The notes under the pieces were generated by a model. It was not told the DNA's origin. It saw only the letters and a program-made list of their open reading frames with translations, and made no database searches. This document shows, piece by piece, positions 1-6,722 of a stretch of 11,677 nt of DNA. The stretch is taken from NCBI GenBank assembly GCA_027306955.1, contig DAHUXX010000158.1, forward strand, positions 1 through 11,677, in the 5' to 3' direction. The position numbers and the translations under genes are program-made. Source of the stretch: Acetobacteraceae bacterium (GTDB taxonomy: Bacteria > Pseudomonadota > Alphaproteobacteria > Acetobacterales > Acetobacteraceae). Every line of letters starts with the position of its first letter. The stretch's first letter is position 1.

Positions 1-300
1 CGTCCGTTGCGTCATGGCATCGGTTTCGGCGCACGACGGTGGCAAGGAAAGGAACGGCGGCACCCGCAGGGATGCCGCCGCAGTTGGCGAGGTTCACTCG
101 CGAACGGAGGGGGAGGACCTCTTCCGCGCATCAGAAAAATAGAAGTCTGTCGGCGAAGATGCATTGCTCCAGATCAGAATTACCGGAAAAAGCGGCGGCC
201 AACCTGGTCCGATTACCGACAGTCATCCGGGCAGAGCGCTGGTGGCGCGGACGAGGAACGAACTCGCCCACCCGTCGGCCTCAGGCCTGGCGCGCGCTGC
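1..300. other. Stretch without a recognisable gene
   Basis: Both strands were read. The open frames here give Arg/Pro/Gly-rich translations with no family resemblance and no good ribosome binding site, as expected of chance frames in GC-rich DNA. No RNA gene is recognised. The only structure noted is the hairpin at 55-80. A partial gene entering from the left edge cannot be excluded, but none is supported. Confidence 0.5.
55..80 (-). terminator. Possible intrinsic terminator downstream of the FixK-like gene
   Basis: An exact 8-bp inverted repeat (CGGCGGCA at 55-62, TGCCGCCG at 73-80) is extended by CCC/GGG (63-65 with 69-71) around a 3-base loop, with one bulged A at 72. Read on the minus strand, the hairpin is followed by a pyrimidine-rich TTCCTTTCC tract (54 down to 46) rather than a true U run. 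It lies about 220 bases beyond the stop of the minus-strand regulator gene, so it could end that transcript. The imperfect T-tract and the distance keep confidence low. Confidence 0.3.
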
Positions 301-1062
301 TCAGATCCACTGTCCGACATACCCGCGCGGCGCGTGCCCCGCCGCGCCCCGCGCCGCCATTGACCTCGTGGGGAAGCGCGTTCGCGCGACATAGTGCTCG
401 CCGTTGGCGAGGCTCTCGAGGGCGGCGCGATCGAGCACGCGCACCTCGCTCGCGCTGGGCAAGGCGATGATCTGCTTCTCGCGCAGAGCCCTGAACATCC
501 GGCACACGGTCTCGAGGGTCATGCCGAGGTAATCGGCGATGTCGCCACGCGTCATCGGCACGGTGACCAGGGTCCCGTCGCTCGACCCCGTATGCGCCGC
601 CAACTGCACAATGAAGGTGGCCAGACGCTCCTCGGCGGTCTTGCGCCCAAGGAGCATCATCCTCTCCCGTGCCTCGTTCAGGCGCGCCGAAACGGTGTCG
701 AGGAACGTCCGCGTGACGTCCAGGCTGACGCTGCTCGGCATGCCGCCGCGCGCGTTGAAGGAATAGACGGCGAGCGTAACATTCGTGACGGCCTCTGCGG
801 TCACGCTATAGGACCCCGCCGGTTGCAGTCCGAAGAGATCACCCTCGAAGAGAAAATCCGTCACCTGGCGGCGGCCGTCGGCGAGTTCGGCATAGCCTCG
901 CACAATACCCGAAATCAGGCGGTAGAAACGCGGCGCGGGATCGCCGCATTTAAAAATTGTCGCATCCGCACGTAGGTTACAGTGACTTCCTAACCGATAA
1001 CGTGAAAGTAGCTCGTCCACGGGCGCGGGCGTCGACGGCGTTCGATCGAAGCCTGACAACAT
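301..1062 (-). CDS. FixK-like Crp/FNR family transcription regulator
   Basis: A 253-residue cytoplasmic DNA-binding regulator. Residues about 20-115 form the cyclic-nucleotide-type beta-roll, 116-155 the dimer helix ending in the FixK/FNR-typical LGRKTAEERLATF (138-150), and 165-215 the winged helix. The recognition helix reads TLETVCRMF (182-190). Glu184 and Arg188 match the FNR residues that read TTGA half-sites; Cys187 stands where FNR has Ser. The N-terminus has only Cys28 and Cys39, without the spaced cysteine set of an FNR iron-sulfur cluster, so direct oxygen sensing is unlikely and FixK-type control fits better. The ATG at 1062 is preferred because AGGAGG lies six bases upstream; a GTG at 1065 is also possible. 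About 30 extra residues follow the winged helix. It is divergent from the hybrid kinase gene, suggesting joint control. Family call is firm; target genes are inferred. Confidence 0.93.
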   Translation of the reverse strand: MLSGFDRTPSTPAPVDELLSRYRLGSHCNLRADATIFKCGDPAPRFYRLISGIVRGYAELADGRRQVTDFLFEGDLFGLQPAGSYSVTAEAVTNVTLAVYSFNARGGMPSSVSLDVTRTFLDTVSARLNEARERMMLLGRKTAEERLATFIVQLAAHTGSSDGTLVTVPMTRGDIADYLGMTLETVCRMFRALREKQIIALPSASEVRVLDRAALESLANGEHYVARTRFPTRSMAARGAAGHAPRGYVGQWI

Positions 1063-1120
1063 CACGGTCCTCCTCTTGTCGGCGCGACCGCCGCATCCCC
1101 CCCGGTGTTGCGCGTGGCCG

Positions 1121-1160
1121 GTGAATTCTTAAATATACTCAATCGAAATTTACGTCGGAT
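1121..1160. promoter_or_regulatory. AT-rich divergent promoter region with a degenerate FNR-like palindrome
   Basis: The gap between the two divergent regulator genes contains a short AT-rich island (about 1123-1153) in otherwise GC-rich DNA, the likeliest place for both promoters. Within it TTAA-ATATAC-TCAA (1129-1142) resembles TTGA-N6-TCAA with one mismatch in the eight key bases, so the FixK-like protein may regulate itself or the kinase. No convincing -35/-10 pair was identified on either strand. The island is seen; the operator role is a guess. Confidence 0.35.
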
Positions 1161-1216
1161 GATAGACTCGGAAAATACGGAGATGCGCCACCCGCTTTTT
1201 GACTAAACGAAGGCAA

Positions 1217-3910
1217 ATGGCACCGCCCCTACGAGCGAAGACCCGCACCGGAACCCTGCGCCGCTCGGCCGACGGCCGTCCATCGGCGGCCGCGCCGGCA
1301 GAGGGCGATGCTCTCGCCGCGGAGCGGCCGGGCACGGGGCGCCGGCGGGGCACCCGGGAAGGACCACCCCGCGCGGAAAGCGACCCGCCGACGATCCCGA
1401 GCGGCGAGGAGATCGCGAGCCTCTCTATCGATCGCAACCTGCGCATCCGCTTCTTCACTCCGGCCGCGGGCACGCTCTTGGGCATCGTCCGCACGGACAT
1501 CGGACGCCCGCTCGCGGACCTGGCGCTTACCACGATCGATCCCGCGCTGCTCGACGACGCGCGCTCCGTGCTCACGAAGCCCATACCCCTCCATCGCGAA
1601 CTGAAGGCAGCGGGCGGCCTGTGGTACATGCGCACCATCGTGCCCTACTGCGGCGAGGACGGGCGCGTCCACGGCCTGGTCGCGAATTTCAACGGCATCA
1701 CCAGGATGAAGGCGGCGGAGGCGGAAACCCTCCAGGCGAAGCTCTATGCCGCGGCCATCATCGACGCGATCCATGAGCCGCTGGTCGTGCTCGACCAGAA
1801 CATGGACATCGTCTTCGCCAGCCGGTCCTTCTACCACTTCCTCGATACCTCGCCCGGGGAAACGCTGGGCCGTCGGCTCGAGGATTCCGACGAACATCAT
1901 TTCAACCTGCCAGCGCTCGTCCCCTTCATCGAAGCGATCCGGTCGGGGTCAGGCGATGTCGACGCCTATCGGATGGAGATCGAACTCGGGCCTCGCGGGC
2001 GCCGACATCTCGTGCTGACCGCGCGCGAACTTCGCGGGCTGGCGGAGGGAGAGCGGAAGATCCTCGTTGCGATCGACGACCTCACCGAAACAGTGGAGGC
2101 GGAGCGACAGGCGGAACTGGCCAGGCAGAGGGCCGAGCAGGCCAGCCTCGCGAAGACGCGCTTCCTGGCGGCGGCGAGCCACGACCTGCGCCAGCCGCTG
2201 CAGACGTTGCGGCTGCTGCGCGCGGTGCTCGACGAAAAAGTGTCGGACCCGGAGGCCAAGCAGCTCCTGATGAGATGCTCGCAGGCGCTGCGCGTCTTCA
2301 GCGACATGCTGGACTCGATCCTCGACATCAACCGCCTCGATGCCGGGGCCATCCAGCCGCAGATCGTCGACTTCCCGATCGACGAGCTGTGCACCCGGCT
2401 GCGCAACGACCTCACGATCCAGGTGCAGGCCGCCGGCCTCGACTGGCGCGTGGTGCGCAGCAGCGGCGTCGTGCGGAGCGATCCGCGCCTGCTCGAACGG
2501 ATGCTGCGCAACCTCCTGTCGAACGCCATCAAGTACACGCCGCGCGGCAGGATACTGCTCGGCTGCCGCCGCCGCGGCACGTTTCTCTCGATCCAGGTCT
2601 GGGATACCGGACCAGGCATCCCGGAACCCGAGCGGCAGGCGATTTTCCAGGAGTTCCACCAGGGCAGCGCCTCGACCCGGGCCGCCGGCGCTCGCGGCCT
2701 CGGCCTCGGCCTGTCGATCGTCCAGCGCCTCGCCGAGCGCCTGGGCCATCGTGTCGATGTCGCCTCGAATGTCGGAAGGGGCTCGATGTTCTCGATCGAG
2801 CTGCCGCTCGTCTCGCAGCCCGAGCAGTCCCGCGACTGCGAGGCTGCGCCCGCGTTGCCCGCCCGCGACCCGACGCGGCCAGAAACGATCCTGATCCTCG
2901 AGAATGATCCCGCTGTCCGCGAGGCGATCGGCGTGTTCGCCACGGCGCGCGGCCTGGATCCGGTGATGGCCGCGAGCGGCGACGAGGCGCTGAAGCGGAT
3001 CGCGGAGCGCGCGGAGCCGCCTGATCTGATGATCACAGACTACTCGCTCTCCGGCAACTGGGACGGGCTCGGCGCGATCGCCCACCTGCGCGCGGCAGCT
3101 GGGCGGGACATTCCGGCGCTGGTGCTGACCGGCGACGTGTCGGCGACGGCGCTGCGCGCGATCCAGGAAAGCGGGCTGCCGCATCTGACAAAGCCGGTCA
3201 ACGCGGACCTGTTGTGGGAGGCGCTGCAGCAGCTTACCGGCTGGACCGCGCCGACGGCGGCGGTGGCGGCCGGGGGGCCCACGCCCGCTGCCGCGGCGCG
3301 GGTGGACGCCGGCCGGCCGGCCATCTTCGTCGTGGACGACGACTCGCAGGTGCGCCAGGCCATGCGCGCGTTCCTGGAGACGCGGCATTACCGCGTCGAG
3401 GATTTCGCCTCCGGCGAGTCTTTCCTCGACGCGCTGGCGCCCGATGCCACCGGTTGCGCGCTCGTCGACTTCAGGCTGCCGGGAATGGACGGTATCGAGG
3501 TGCTCCGCCGCCTCGTCGCGCGCGACAACCCCCTGCCCGCGATCATCGTCACCGGTAGCAGCGAGATCACCGACGCGGTCGCGGCGATGAAGGCCGGGGC
3601 TGCGGATTTCGTCGAGAAACCGGTGGACGCCGAGACTCTTGCCACCGCCATCACCCGCGCGCTGCAGCGGACGAGCCATCCCGACAGGCATGCCGACGAA
3701 AGCGCCGCGACCGCGCAGGAGATCGCGAAGCTGACCGCGCGGCAGCGCGAGATTCTGGACCTCGTTGTGGCCGGCCTCGCGAACAAGGAAATCGCGGCGC
3801 GACTCAACATCAACCAGCGCACCGTGGAGAGCCATCGCGCCGTTGTCATGCGCAAGCTCGGGGTAAGATCGCTGGCCGACCTGGTGCGACGGACGCTCGC
3901 GGCCCGGTAG
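1217..3910 (+). CDS. PAS hybrid histidine kinase fused to a FixJ-like response regulator
   Basis: An 897-residue cytoplasmic protein with no membrane segment that carries a whole two-component pathway. A basic, probably disordered N-terminus (1-60) is followed by two PAS domains (about 64-165 and 175-290) of the type often found in CheB/CheR-linked sensors. Then come a HisKA helix pair with SHDLRQP and phospho-acceptor His322, and an ATPase domain with the N-box around Asn436, DTGPGIP at 463-469 and the GLGLGL box near 494. Receiver 1 (556-674) has Glu562, Asp564, Asp608, Thr638 and Lys659. Receiver 2 (700-819), FixJ-like, has Asp707-709, Asp751, Thr779 and Lys801. A LuxR/FixJ helix-turn-helix (839-894) ends the chain. 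Phosphate probably passes from His322 to one or both receivers and controls DNA binding. No HPt domain and no recognisable haem ligand are seen, so the signal is unknown. GAAGG sits only three bases before the ATG; a TTG at 1199 adds six residues. Confidence 0.93.
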   Translation: MAPPLRAKTRTGTLRRSADGRPSAAAPAEGDALAAERPGTGRRRGTREGPPRAESDPPTIPSGEEIASLSIDRNLRIRFFTPAAGTLLGIVRTDIGRPLADLALTTIDPALLDDARSVLTKPIPLHRELKAAGGLWYMRTIVPYCGEDGRVHGLVANFNGITRMKAAEAETLQAKLYAAAIIDAIHEPLVVLDQNMDIVFASRSFYHFLDTSPGETLGRRLEDSDEHHFNLPALVPFIEAIRSGSGDVDAYRMEIELGPRGRRHLVLTARELRGLAEGERKILVAIDDLTETVEAERQAELARQRAEQASLAKTRFLAAASHDLRQPLQTLRLLRAVLDEKVSDPEAKQLLMRCSQALRVFSDMLDSILDINRLDAGAIQPQIVDFPIDELCTRLRNDLTIQVQAAGLDWRVVRSSGVVRSDPRLLERMLRNLLSNAIKYTPRGRILLGCRRRGTFLSIQVWDTGPGIPEPERQAIFQEFHQGSASTRAAGARGLGLGLSIVQRLAERLGHRVDVASNVGRGSMFSIELPLVSQPEQSRDCEAAPALPARDPTRPETILILENDPAVREAIGVFATARGLDPVMAASGDEALKRIAERAEPPDLMITDYSLSGNWDGLGAIAHLRAAAGRDIPALVLTGDVSATALRAIQESGLPHLTKPVNADLLWEALQQLTGWTAPTAAVAAGGPTPAAAARVDAGRPAIFVVDDDSQVRQAMRAFLETRHYRVEDFASGESFLDALAPDATGCALVDFRLPGMDGIEVLRRLVARDNPLPAIIVTGSSEITDAVAAMKAGAADFVEKPVDAETLATAITRALQRTSHPDRHADESAATAQEIAKLTARQREILDLVVAGLANKEIAARLNINQRTVESHRAVVMRKLGVRSLADLVRRTLAAR

Positions 3911-3923
3911 CATCGCGGTATCG

Positions 3924-3937
3924 TTGCTGTTATTCAA
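3924..3937. promoter_or_regulatory. Possible FixK-type palindrome after the kinase gene
   Basis: TTGC-TGTTAT-TCAA fits the looser FixK pattern TTG(A/C)-N6-(T/G)CAA, inside a wider GTTG...CAAC inverted repeat. It begins 14 bases after the kinase stop codon. No -10-like hexamer lies at the spacing seen at the other three sites, so it may be chance or a site of another kind. Confidence 0.25.
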
Positions 3938-3947
3938 CAAATCCGCG

Positions 3948-3991
3948 AACCGCCTGTCCAGGGCGGGCACCCTGCGTAGATTCCGGCGGTT
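3948..3991 (+). other. Imperfect nested stem-loop after the kinase gene
   Basis: AACCGCC (3948-3954) pairs exactly with GGCGGTT (3985-3991), and inside that loop CAGGG (3959-3963) pairs with CCCTG (3970-3974) across six bases. No U-run follows, so it is not a classical intrinsic terminator. A short CGGTG-CGAA-CACCG hairpin lies further on at 4028-4041. The nested stem might protect the 3' end of the kinase mRNA or form part of a leader for the next gene. No known riboswitch consensus was recognised. Confidence 0.25.
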
Positions 3992-4080
3992 GCCTGTGAT
4001 TTCGGACCCAACCACACTGCCCGGGCCCGGTGCGAACACCGCAGCCGGGAAGGGAGAGGTTTCCGTCTGGTCTGGTGTCC

Positions 4081-4293
4081 ATGAGCGCTGGCATGAGCGA
4101 TGAGGACCGCACTCGCCGCCGGAACAAGCCCGCGCTGCGGCAAGGCCCGGCCTCGTCCGGGTGCGGCCCGGCCCGGACGGCGGCCCGGGCGGACGTTCCA
4201 ATGCAATCGCTGCATACGCTGCGCGACCTCGGTCTGTCCGATGCGGAGATCGCCGCCTATTTCCGACGCTTCCGGGGCGCCGCGGACGACTGA
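4081..4293 (+). CDS. Small hypothetical protein with a C-terminal LGLSDAEIAAYFRRF motif
   Basis: A 70-residue frame in the kinase-to-phosphotransferase gap; I do not recognise a named family. The middle is Arg/Pro/Ala-rich and could be disordered. The last 30 residues form a plausible amphipathic helix-turn-helix-like segment containing LRDLGLSDAEIAAYFRRF, which looks like real protein rather than chance translation. Possible starts are ATG 4081, ATG 4093, GTG 4030 or the internal ATG 4201, which would leave a 30-residue peptide holding only the helical segment. A purine-rich GGGAGAGG lies about 20 bases before 4081, too far for a good ribosome binding site, so the start is uncertain. It ends 25 bases before the FNR-like box of the next gene. 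Confidence 0.4.
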   Translation: MSAGMSDEDRTRRRNKPALRQGPASSGCGPARTAARADVPMQSLHTLRDLGLSDAEIAAYFRRFRGAADD

Positions 4294-4318
4294 CGCCGCC
4301 TCGCCGCAGACCGGGACG

Positions 4319-4359
4319 CTGATCTACATCAATGCGGGTTCCCGAAATCTCTCTAGTTC
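4319..4359 (+). promoter_or_regulatory. FNR/FixK-type class II promoter ahead of the phosphotransferase-like operon
   Basis: CTGAT-CTAC-ATCAA (4319-4332) matches the FNR/FixK consensus TTGAT-N4-ATCAA at nine of ten positions. TAGTTC follows at 4354-4359, starting 28.5 bases from the palindrome centre, where the -10 element of a promoter activated from -41.5 should lie; the start would be near 4367. The same palindrome-plus-CTAGTT layout recurs at 8380-8421. The site is intergenic and faces the downstream run of four genes. The sequence match is direct; activation by the FixK-like protein is inferred. Confidence 0.55.
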
Positions 4360-4593
4360 TCATCACAAAGACAATCGCGTCCGAAAGGGCGGCGCGAAGC
4401 CGTGGGGCGCGCATGCTCCATACGGCAGGCCGCTCACCGGCATCGTGCGCATTTCTCCGGCCGCGTTGGGTGTCTCATGGCTTATGATTCGCAGCACGCC
4501 GTGATCCTCCCGAAATCGAGGTGCTCCCGGACCAGGGTTCGGCCAGCGCCGCGACCGCCGGGCATGCGAGCGCCTTCGGTCGTCACGCCAAAC

Positions 4594-5985
4594 ATGCCAG
4601 CTCCGGACGATCAGCAGGCCGTCATCGCCTTCCTCTCGGCCGCCGCCAGCTATGGCGCCGACGAGCCGGTCGAGCGCATCGAGACGCATTGTTCCATCGT
4701 GTTCCTCGTGGGCACGCGCGCCTACAAGCTCAAGCGAGCGATACGCTACGCCTCGCTCGACTACACGACGCTCGCGTTGCGCCGCGATGCATGCGCCGCG
4801 GAACTGCATCTGAACCGGCGGACAGCCCCCGGACTTTACCTCGGCATCTGCGCCGTGACCCGCGACGCCACCGGGCGTCTTGCCTTCAACGGGCCGGACG
4901 AGGCGCTGGACTACGTCGTCGTCATGCGCCGCTTCGCGCAAGAGGATCTGTTCGACCGCATGGCCCGAACCGGACGCCTCACCCCGGCGCTGATGCGAAA
5001 GCTGGGCGAGGCGGTGGCGCACCTGCACGGGATCGCGGACCCGACGACGCAGCATGGCGGGGCCGCTGCCATGCGCCGTGTCATCACGCAGAACGAGGAG
5101 GAGTTGTCGCGCGTGGCCAGCGCGCTGGACGGGGCCGCCGTCGGCGCGCTCGGCGAGCAGACGCGCACGTGGCTTGAGCGCCTGGCGCCGATGCTCGATG
5201 CGCGCCGCGACGAGGGCAAGGTGCGCCGCTGCCATGGCGACCTCCGGCTCGCCAATATCTGCCTGTTTCGCGGCCAGCCGACCCTTTTCGACTGCATCGA
5301 GTTCAGCGACGACGTCGGTTGCGTCGACGTCCTTTACGATCTCGCTTTTCTGCTGACGGACCTGCTGCTGAGCGCCGGGCGCCGCCTCGCCAACGCGGTC
5401 TTCAACGCCTATCTCGACGCGGCGCCCGAATCCGAGGGGCTGCGCGCCCTGCCGCTGTTCCTGGCGCTGCGCGCGGCGACGCGCAGCTACGCGCTCGCCG
5501 GCAGCGCCGCGCGCCACGCCGATCCGCGCGAGGCGGCGCGTCGGCTGGCCTTCGCCCGTCGTCACATCGAGGCCGGCATCGGTTTCCTCTCCCCGCCGCC
5601 GCCCTCCCTGATCCTTCTCGGTGGCGCGGACCGGCAGGCGCGCGCGCGAACCGCGGCCATGATCGCGGGCATGGTGGCGCCGGTGCCGGGCGCGCGCATT
5701 CTCCACCTCGATAAATCCCCTGAGAATGCCTGGAACTCGGCCGCCGCGATTCTGGCCTCGGGCTGCTCCGTGCTGGTGGAAGGAACGTTCGCCGGGACAA
5801 CGGACGAGATACGCGCGACGGAGATCGTCAGCCACCGAGGCTTGCTCCGGCAGGGATTCTGGATTGGTCCGCAGCGGCGCAATCTCGACCCGCGGCTTTG
5901 GCAGGCACTGTCCCCAGCCTGCGCCGCCATGGCACGCCAGATCATCGGCCTGCGGCTGGCACATCCGGGCACCGGTGCCGTTTGA
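4594..5985 (+). CDS. Aminoglycoside-phosphotransferase-like kinase with a degenerate ATPase tail
   Basis: A 463-residue protein of the family that joins an aminoglycoside-phosphotransferase (APH)-like kinase domain to a C-terminal AAA/gluconate-kinase-like P-loop domain; substrate unknown. The kinase half (about 1-330) has ETHCSIVFLVG and YKLKRAIRY near the N-terminus with candidate ATP-binding Lys45, the Brenner-type motif CHGDLRLANICLF (213-225; Asp216, Asn221) and FDCIEF with metal-binding Asp233. The C-terminal half is odd: where relatives carry GxSGSGKST this protein reads GGADRQARARTA (343-354), so Walker A is gone, and the tail is shortened to about 125 residues. The second domain has probably lost nucleotide binding. 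The start is uncertain: ATG 4594 fits the family N-terminus but lacks a Shine-Dalgarno; ATG 4564, ATG 4477 and GTG 4402 are in frame. It follows an FNR/FixK-type promoter. Despite the domain name, drug resistance is not implied. Confidence 0.85.
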   Translation: MPAPDDQQAVIAFLSAAASYGADEPVERIETHCSIVFLVGTRAYKLKRAIRYASLDYTTLALRRDACAAELHLNRRTAPGLYLGICAVTRDATGRLAFNGPDEALDYVVVMRRFAQEDLFDRMARTGRLTPALMRKLGEAVAHLHGIADPTTQHGGAAAMRRVITQNEEELSRVASALDGAAVGALGEQTRTWLERLAPMLDARRDEGKVRRCHGDLRLANICLFRGQPTLFDCIEFSDDVGCVDVLYDLAFLLTDLLLSAGRRLANAVFNAYLDAAPESEGLRALPLFLALRAATRSYALAGSAARHADPREAARRLAFARRHIEAGIGFLSPPPPSLILLGGADRQARARTAAMIAGMVAPVPGARILHLDKSPENAWNSAAAILASGCSVLVEGTFAGTTDEIRATEIVSHRGLLRQGFWIGPQRRNLDPRLWQALSPACAAMARQIIGLRLAHPGTGAV

Positions 5986-5995
5986 CGCCGATCAA
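5982..5995. promoter_or_regulatory. FNR/FixK-type palindrome at the phosphotransferase-hydrolase junction
   Basis: TTGAC-GCCG-ATCAA matches the FNR consensus at nine of ten positions and fits TTGA-N6-TCAA exactly. It overlaps the stop codon of the upstream gene (TGA at 5983-5985). TAGGAG (6018-6023) starts 29.5 bases from the centre, the same phase as at 8416, but it overlaps the Shine-Dalgarno of the hydrolase gene. Initiation at -41.5 would therefore begin at the ATG (6030) and give a leaderless message. It may be an internal promoter, a roadblock site or chance. Confidence 0.4.
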
Positions 5996-6029
5996 TGCAG
6001 CCGTCGACGCCGCCGCCTAGGAGGAAAAC

Positions 6030-6722
6030 ATGCAGTCGGGTCCGCATACGGGCGTTGCCGCGTCACATCCGCTGTCGGTGAGCTTGCCGCCGCATGCCAG
6101 TGAGGGGCTGTTGGGGCTGCCGCAAGGCCGCGCGTGCGGGCTTGTGGTTTTCGCGCATGGTTCCGGCAGCAGCCGCCTGAGCCCGCGCAACACCTTCGTC
6201 GCCGAGGCACTGCAACATGCGGGGCTTGCAACCTTGTTGTTCGATCTGCTGACCGACGAGGAAGCAGCCGACCGGCGGAATGTCTTCGACATCCCCCTGC
6301 TCGCCGACCGGCTGCGCCAGGCCGCGTCCTGGGTGATCCGCCTCGCCGCGGTGCGCGGGCTGCCTCTCGGCTTTTTCGGCGCCAGCACAGGCGCCGCCGC
6401 GGCGCTCATGGCGGCGGCCAGCCGCAAGGACGTCCGCGCGATCGTCGGCCGCGGCGGGCGCCCGGACCTCGCGGGCGAGGCGCTGGCGCGCGTCACGGCG
6501 CCGACCCTCCTGATCGTGGGCGGGAATGATCCCGACGTGCTGGCGTTGAACGCATCGGCGCAACGTCGGCTGCGCTGCGAGCACCGGCTGGAGGTGGTGC
6601 CCGGTGCCACACATCTGTTCGAGGAGGCGGGCGCCCTGGAATCCGTGGTCGTTCTTGCCCGCGGATGGTTCCTCGCGCATCTGCGCGCTCCCGGTGCCAA
6701 GGCCGGCGTCGATGTTCCGTGA
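6030..6722 (+). CDS. Dienelactone-hydrolase-like alpha/beta hydrolase
   Basis: A 230-residue soluble alpha/beta-hydrolase fold protein. FAHGSGSSRLSPRN (41-54) forms the oxyanion-hole strand-loop, GASTG (117-121) is the nucleophile elbow with Ser119, NDPD (166-169) supplies acid candidate Asp167 or Asp169, and ATHLFEE (193-199) supplies catalytic His195. The triad is complete, so an active esterase or lactonase is likely; the substrate cannot be read from sequence. The start is well fixed by AGGAGG at 6019-6024, five bases before the ATG. The 3' end overlaps the phosphoribosyltransferase gene by 11 bases, implying translational coupling. As I recall, related hydrolase and phosphoribosyltransferase domains occur fused in actinobacterial proteins such as M. 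tuberculosis Rv0571c, which would support a joint function. An FNR-like box sits just upstream. Confidence 0.85.
   Translation: MQSGPHTGVAASHPLSVSLPPHASEGLLGLPQGRACGLVVFAHGSGSSRLSPRNTFVAEALQHAGLATLLFDLLTDEEAADRRNVFDIPLLADRLRQAASWVIRLAAVRGLPLGFFGASTGAAAALMAAASRKDVRAIVGRGGRPDLAGEALARVTAPTLLIVGGNDPDVLALNASAQRRLRCEHRLEVVPGATHLFEEAGALESVVVLARGWFLAHLRAPGAKAGVDVP

Noticed and set aside
394..975. 193-codon plus-strand frame inside the FixK-like gene
   Set aside because: Antisense shadow; the minus-strand product has a full Crp/FNR fold and a good Shine-Dalgarno.
3940..4070. Possible cobalamin-type riboswitch because of GGGAAGGG and GC-rich stems
   Set aside because: The B12-box and the other conserved blocks are absent.
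1949..4414. 821-codon open frame on the minus strand opposite the kinase gene
   Set aside because: Its translation is Arg/Gly/Ala-rich with no domains and mirrors a well-supported gene; long antisense frames are common in DNA this GC-rich.
4363..5964. 533-codon minus-strand frame opposite the phosphotransferase-like gene
   Set aside because: No recognisable motif, whereas the plus strand has clear APH motifs.
4594..5985. Antibiotic-resistance gene reading of the APH-like protein
   Set aside because: It belongs to a chromosomal two-domain family of unknown substrate; the fold alone does not indicate resistance.
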